A stretch of DNA of 64,000 nucleotides from Methanoculleus sp. 7T. Lineage in GTDB: Archaea; Halobacteriota; Methanomicrobia; Methanomicrobiales; Methanoculleaceae. This document shows, piece after piece, positions 60,397 through 64,000 of this stretch (positions are counted from its first letter, which is position 1; each line of letters begins with the position of its first letter). The notes under the pieces are model-generated. The model made no database searches, was not told the DNA's origin, and saw nothing but the letters and a program-made list of their open reading frames with translations. The DNA is taken from the NCBI RefSeq assembly GCF_023195915.1, contig NZ_JALPRP010000001.1, forward strand, positions 806,001 through 870,000, read 5' to 3'. A program made the position numbers and the translations under genes.

Positions 60397-62040
60397 CTAA
60401 AAAACTATAAACTCATCAACCGGCGTCTCCCCCGCGACTTTCCGAAACTCTTCAAGACTCCGGAACGGCCGGCAGGCGGCGATGGCGGCGGCCCTCTTCT
60501 TGCCGACGCCCGGGATCCACCGGAGCGCCGCTATCGGCAGGGTGTTGACCTCCACCGGGAGGGGGAGGGCCGTCACCGACCGCATCCCCCAGTCCACCAC
60601 GACGGCGTCGAGCACGGTTCCCCTCGGGAGAACGAGTGGGATCCCGACGAGGATGGGGTATGAGCCCATCTGCCGCCCGAACGACGGTTTTCCGGAGATC
60701 TCGATGATAATGTCCGAGAGGATGGTGCCGGCAGGGAAGACCCGGCGGAGCATCGGTTCGTCGAACTCTCTCCGGGTCCACTCCTTGAAGGCCCGGAACC
60801 GGGCGTCGTGCAGCCCGAGAGTGTTCTCCTCGTAGGCCGCCGTCCCCTCAAACGGCATCACCTGCCTGATGTTCACCCGCCGCACCAGAAGCCCGGCGTC
60901 GAACACCCGGCGGAGGAACGCCTCGTTCGCGTCGAAGGTCGCCGGCGTCTCCCCCGCGAGGCCGACGATGAAGTTCAGGCCCGGGAGGAGCTCGGGGATA
61001 CCCCCGGTCCGCTTTCCCCCGACCTCATTCACGACCTCGATTGCACAGAAGACGTCGTCCGGCATGGCTTTGAGGTTGTTTGCCGCCACCACCGCCGGGT
61101 CGGCGGTCTCCATCCCGAAGGCCGCGATATCGCCGGGGGTGTGGCCGGCCACGATCGCCGCGAGCGCCTCCCGTGCCGCATCCTCGTGCCGGGCGATGGT
61201 GCCGGGGTTGATGTTGTCGATGTGCAGGGTCAGAAGGTCGGGGGCGCTCTCCCGGACGGCCGAGAAGAGGTCCCGAAGCACCTCCGGGCGCGGGATCGGG
61301 AACTCCCCGCCGCTACTCTGGTAGGCGAGGAGGTCCGGCTGCCGGCCGAGCCTGAAGTGGCGGGCGCCCGCCGCACGGAGCGCCGCCACCTCGCTTGCGA
61401 TCCCCTCGATGCTGCGGTAGCGCGGCAGCCCGTAGAAGGGCTCTGTGCAGAAGGAACACCCCCCGACCGTCGCACGGGAGCACCCGGTCGCGGTCTCGAG
61501 TTCGCACATCACGTAGGGGAACGCCGGGTGCTTGGAGATGATCCCGGCGCCGGCAACCGACCAAGGGTCGGTCAGGGAGTAGTCGACCGCACCGGCGGGC
61601 TCCCCGCCCGAGAGCCAGGCATCGAGCGCGACCGCCGGCGACCCCGAGAGCATGACGTCGAACCCGGCGATCGCCTGCCGGATGGCCTTCTTCCCGCCTC
61701 CGGGAGCGTAGCCGAAGGCGATCGGCCCGCCGATCGCGGTCGTCGGCTCTCGGAGCAGGGTTCCGAGTTGCTGAACCTCCGTCAGGGTCGCAGGCTTTCC
61801 TCCGATATAGGCGCCGGGCACGGTCAGCCCCGCTATCATCACCACGAGGTCGCCGCGGCCGCGGCCGGCGACGAGCGACGGGTCGGACCGGACCTGGTCG
61901 ATGGTAACGTAGTCGGGAGCGTAACCGTGCTCAAAGAGGACCCCGGCGACCTCTCTCACATAGGGAGAGATGTAGGGTGCGACCCCGAGGCATGCGGGCT
62001 CGTCGACGTAGCCGTCGATGATGAGGGCGTCAGAGGTCAT
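60397..62040 (-). CDS. Radical SAM protein with C-terminal helix-hairpin-helix
   Basis: The 547-residue protein has CSRATVGGCSFC (Cys-x7-Cys-x2-Cys, an unusual spacing for the SAM cluster) and a TIM-barrel-type body (LLTLHIDNINPGTIARHEDA). An N-terminal ~150 residues look like a cobalamin-binding or flavodoxin-like fold. The last ~50 residues hold HhH (ALRWIPGVGKKRAAAIAACR), a DNA/RNA-binding motif. Euryarchaeal members have no known reaction. ATG 62040 overlaps the mptE gene by 11 nt. Confidence 0.85.
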   Translation of the reverse strand: MTSDALIIDGYVDEPACLGVAPYISPYVREVAGVLFEHGYAPDYVTIDQVRSDPSLVAGRGRGDLVVMIAGLTVPGAYIGGKPATLTEVQQLGTLLREPTTAIGGPIAFGYAPGGGKKAIRQAIAGFDVMLSGSPAVALDAWLSGGEPAGAVDYSLTDPWSVAGAGIISKHPAFPYVMCELETATGCSRATVGGCSFCTEPFYGLPRYRSIEGIASEVAALRAAGARHFRLGRQPDLLAYQSSGGEFPIPRPEVLRDLFSAVRESAPDLLTLHIDNINPGTIARHEDAAREALAAIVAGHTPGDIAAFGMETADPAVVAANNLKAMPDDVFCAIEVVNEVGGKRTGGIPELLPGLNFIVGLAGETPATFDANEAFLRRVFDAGLLVRRVNIRQVMPFEGTAAYEENTLGLHDARFRAFKEWTRREFDEPMLRRVFPAGTILSDIIIEISGKPSFGRQMGSYPILVGIPLVLPRGTVLDAVVVDWGMRSVTALPLPVEVNTLPIAALRWIPGVGKKRAAAIAACRPFRSLEEFRKVAGETPVDEFIVF

Positions 62041-62653
62041 ACCCGATCAGGTGGAGGAGTTCCCCCGCCCAGAAGAGTTTGCCCCGCTTGACCGGGTCGA
62101 CGTTCCGGTCGGCGAGGTCGAACCCGATGATCCTGACCGACGCCGCACCGAGGTCGTCGGCGGCAAAGACCGCCCGGTCGCCGTCGGTGAACCCGCCGAA
62201 GTTGTGGACATGGGGCAAGGGCGCAGCCTGGGTGGTGGCGACCAGCGGGCCCGGGAGGAGGGGGATCCAGTGGCGGAGGAGCGGGATGTTGTCGCCGTGG
62301 GCGTGCACGACCATCACCGTCCCCTGCCGGGAGAGGTCGACGAAGAGATCGGTCGCCCCGTCGAGGTCGGTGAAGACCGCGTCGGGCCGGATACCGTGGT
62401 CTGCGAGGACCTCGGCGGCGGCATCGGCGGCGAGCACCGTCCCCTCGACCTGATCGAGTTCGTCGGGGAGCGAGGGAGCGTTCCCGCAGACCGTCACCCC
62501 TCTGCCCCGAACGAGCGACTCAAGGAGCCCGAGATCGTCCCGGTCGTCGGCGAGTTCCGCAAGCAGGCGGGCGGCCGCCTCGTCCGCCTCGCGCTCAAAC
62601 CCGAAATACTCAAGAATTGCGGTATAGTGAGGTTCCCAGTCCGTAAACCTCAT
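62030..62653 (-). CDS. mptE: 6-hydroxymethyl-7,8-dihydropterin pyrophosphokinase MptE
   Basis: The 207-residue DUF115-type enzyme has VTVCGNAPSLPDELDQ, ADAAAEVLADHGIRPDAVFT DLDG and VVHAHGDNIPLL. MptE makes the diphosphate ester used to build tetrahydromethanopterin, the C1 carrier of methanogenesis. It overlaps the stop of the DHH gene by 4 nt on one side and the radical SAM gene by 11 nt on the other. Confidence 0.85.
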   Translation of the reverse strand: MRFTDWEPHYTAILEYFGFEREADEAAARLLAELADDRDDLGLLESLVRGRGVTVCGNAPSLPDELDQVEGTVLAADAAAEVLADHGIRPDAVFTDLDGATDLFVDLSRQGTVMVVHAHGDNIPLLRHWIPLLPGPLVATTQAAPLPHVHNFGGFTDGDRAVFAADDLGAASVRIIGFDLADRNVDPVKRGKLFWAGELLHLIGYDL

Positions 62654-64000
62654 TGCTTACCCTCATCATTATCCAGGCCGACGATGTTGGAGAACCGCTT
62701 GAGGATCGGGTCGATGATCAGGTCGAGCAGGTCCTCCTTATCCTTCACCATGGTGAAGTAACTGAGCGGTATCATGGCGGCAGCCATCGTGGCGTGCCCG
62801 CCCGCCTCGCCGATCTGACCGAACGCCTCGGCCATCACGTTCCCGAGGTGGAGCCTGATATCCTTGTTCCGGCCCGAGATGACGATATTCTGGTCGCTGA
62901 TACCGTAGACCAGCGCCGTGTTCACCCCTTCGAGGTGGATCAGGATATCGGCCGCCTGGGGGAGCGCGTCGCGATTCCGGATGTAGCCGACGTTCGAGAA
63001 GAGGTAGCCGCTTCTGATCCGCCGGTTCCGAATGGCGTTCCCGATGATCTCCACGGTCTCCAGCGATATGGAGGGAGACGTGATCTTGTCGAGAAGGTCC
63101 GAGTCGGTCAGAGGGAGGAGGAATGCCGCGTAGTTGAGGTCCTGTGGCGTGACATTCCTCTTGAAGTCCCTCGTGTCCGCCCGGATGCCGTAGAGGAGCG
63201 CGGTGGCTACCGATTTGCTCACAGGGATGTCGAGTTCCATCAGGTACTGGGTCATGATGCTCGCCGTGGCGCCGACCCCGGGCCTGATATCGATGAAATC
63301 GGCGATGGTGGAAGGATGCTCGCCGTTCTTGTGGTGGTCGATGATGATGTTGACCCGAGCGGTCTTGGGGAGTTCGTTGTTCACGCCGGGCGCGGACGAG
63401 TCGACCAGAGCGATGTAGTTGCACTCCTCGAGGATCTGGGGGGTGAGCCGCTCCATCTTGATGTCGAGAAGGTTGATGAACGCCCGGTTCTCCTGGTGCC
63501 CGATATCCCCCCCGTAGACGATGCGGCACGTGAGTTTGTTGTGGCTTGCGTGCCTGGCGATCATCGAGAGCGCCATGGCGCTCGAGATCGAGTCGGGATC
63601 GGGGTTGAGGTGGGTTACGATGCAGAGCGTCCCCTCCCAAGAGGCGAGCATATCGTAGAGCCGCAGGGCCAGCCGTGAGGAATGGAGTTTCCTGATGTGG
63701 TGGATGGCGGTCCTCGCAACCACTTCCTGCGGGTAGAGGACGATATCAGCGCCTTCCTGCTGGAGGAGGTCGACGCTGACCGGGTCGGTGGCGCGTGCGA
63801 TGACGTAGGTCGCCGGGTACCGGGTCTTGACGGCCTTAAGTGCGGCGAGGTTGGCGTCTCTGTCGTTTGCGAGGATAAACGCGACCTCCGGCACAGGCAG
63901 CCCTTCCATGAAGTTCGGGTCGCGGAGATCGCGAACGAGCGCTTCGTATTTCTGGTCCCGGAGATCTTCTACCCTTTTTTCGTCTTTATCGACGATGATG
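62650..64000 (-). CDS. DHH phosphoesterase fused to TrkA-N domain (5' end outside window)
   Basis: The frame is open through the window edge, so the N-terminus is missing. The visible part has the end of a Rossmann TrkA-N/RCK domain (IIVDKDEKRVEDLRDQKYEA, VPEVAFILANDRDANLAALK), then DHH motifs THLNPDPDSISSAMAL and IIIDHHKNGEH, and a DHHA1 end (GEAGGHATMAAAMIPLSYF). This fusion occurs in archaea and may hydrolyse cyclic dinucleotides or short RNAs, as in GdpP/NrnA relatives. It is upstream of mptE. Confidence 0.88.
   Translation of the reverse strand, partial: IIVDKDEKRVEDLRDQKYEALVRDLRDPNFMEGLPVPEVAFILANDRDANLAALKAVKTRYPATYVIARATDPVSVDLLQQEGADIVLYPQEVVARTAIHHIRKLHSSRLALRLYDMLASWEGTLCIVTHLNPDPDSISSAMALSMIARHASHNKLTCRIVYGGDIGHQENRAFINLLDIKMERLTPQILEECNYIALVDSSAPGVNNELPKTARVNIIIDHHKNGEHPSTIADFIDIRPGVGATASIMTQYLMELDIPVSKSVATALLYGIRADTRDFKRNVTPQDLNYAAFLLPLTDSDLLDKITSPSISLETVEIIGNAIRNRRIRSGYLFSNVGYIRNRDALPQAADILIHLEGVNTALVYGISDQNIVISGRNKDIRLHLGNVMAEAFGQIGEAGGHATMAAAMIPLSYFTMVKDKEDLLDLIIDPILKRFSNIVGLDNDEGKQ

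Overview
The window is chromosomal DNA from a methanogenic archaeon, most likely a Methanomicrobiales member close to Methanoculleus. Evidence: archaeal-type information genes (rps15, rps3ae, uL10/uL1/uL11/P1, Spt5, SecE, IleRS), an archaeal phosphoglycerate mutase, D-aminoacyl-tRNA deacylase, MptE, HypF, a KEOPS Pcc1 subunit, the methanogen pair FprA flavodiiron protein plus an MsvR-like regulator, TATA-type promoters, T-run terminators and high-GC coding DNA. The genus is an inference from protein character, not a database match.

Layout. 1-2.1 kb is an accessory, lower-GC patch: a phosphatase/DUF6978/DUF1828 cassette and the remains of a MNT/HEPN toxin-antitoxin pair. 2.1-6.3 kb holds a 1060-residue exported protein translationally coupled to a membrane protein. 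7-17 kb carries mostly single genes: M13 peptidase and Cache lipoproteins, a small Zn-peptidase-like protein, a PRC-barrel protein, a ClC channel, small membrane proteins and a dGTPase tail fragment. 17.3-18.7 kb is a low-GC DNA methyltransferase island beside tRNA-Thr. 18.9-23.5 kb has DUF3467, a Cas4-like protein with an eroded active site, a nucleotidyltransferase, a Sua5-type enzyme, an ACT protein and a flippase-like membrane protein.

23.8-25.9 kb is the divergent fprA/msvR oxygen-defence pair with two visible operator-like inverted repeats. 28.7-31.4 kb is rps15-recJ-like-pcc1-rps3ae, followed by apgM, a bactofilin-like protein overlapping a methyltransferase-like protein, and an MFS transporter. 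38.5-41.8 kb is a helicase/regulator operon divergent from hypF. 44.4-50.2 kb is one long reverse-strand operon, dtdA-ftsZ-secE-spt5-rpl11-rpl1-rplP0-rpl12. 50.3-53.6 kb is a molybdenum cofactor operon with two MoeA proteins. ileS and thg1 converge at 57.7 kb. The end holds a site-2 protease and a cluster of radical SAM, mptE and a DHH/TrkA-N phosphoesterase cut by the window edge.

The most unusual non-coding feature is a family of intergenic elements (about 7.0, 37.7-38.4, 54.1 and 60.1 kb). They are strings of short perfect inverted repeats with 3-nt loops. The stem sequences differ between copies while the architecture persists, and the copies share a repeated TCGCAC word and, in three loci, a G-rich/C-rich long hairpin.
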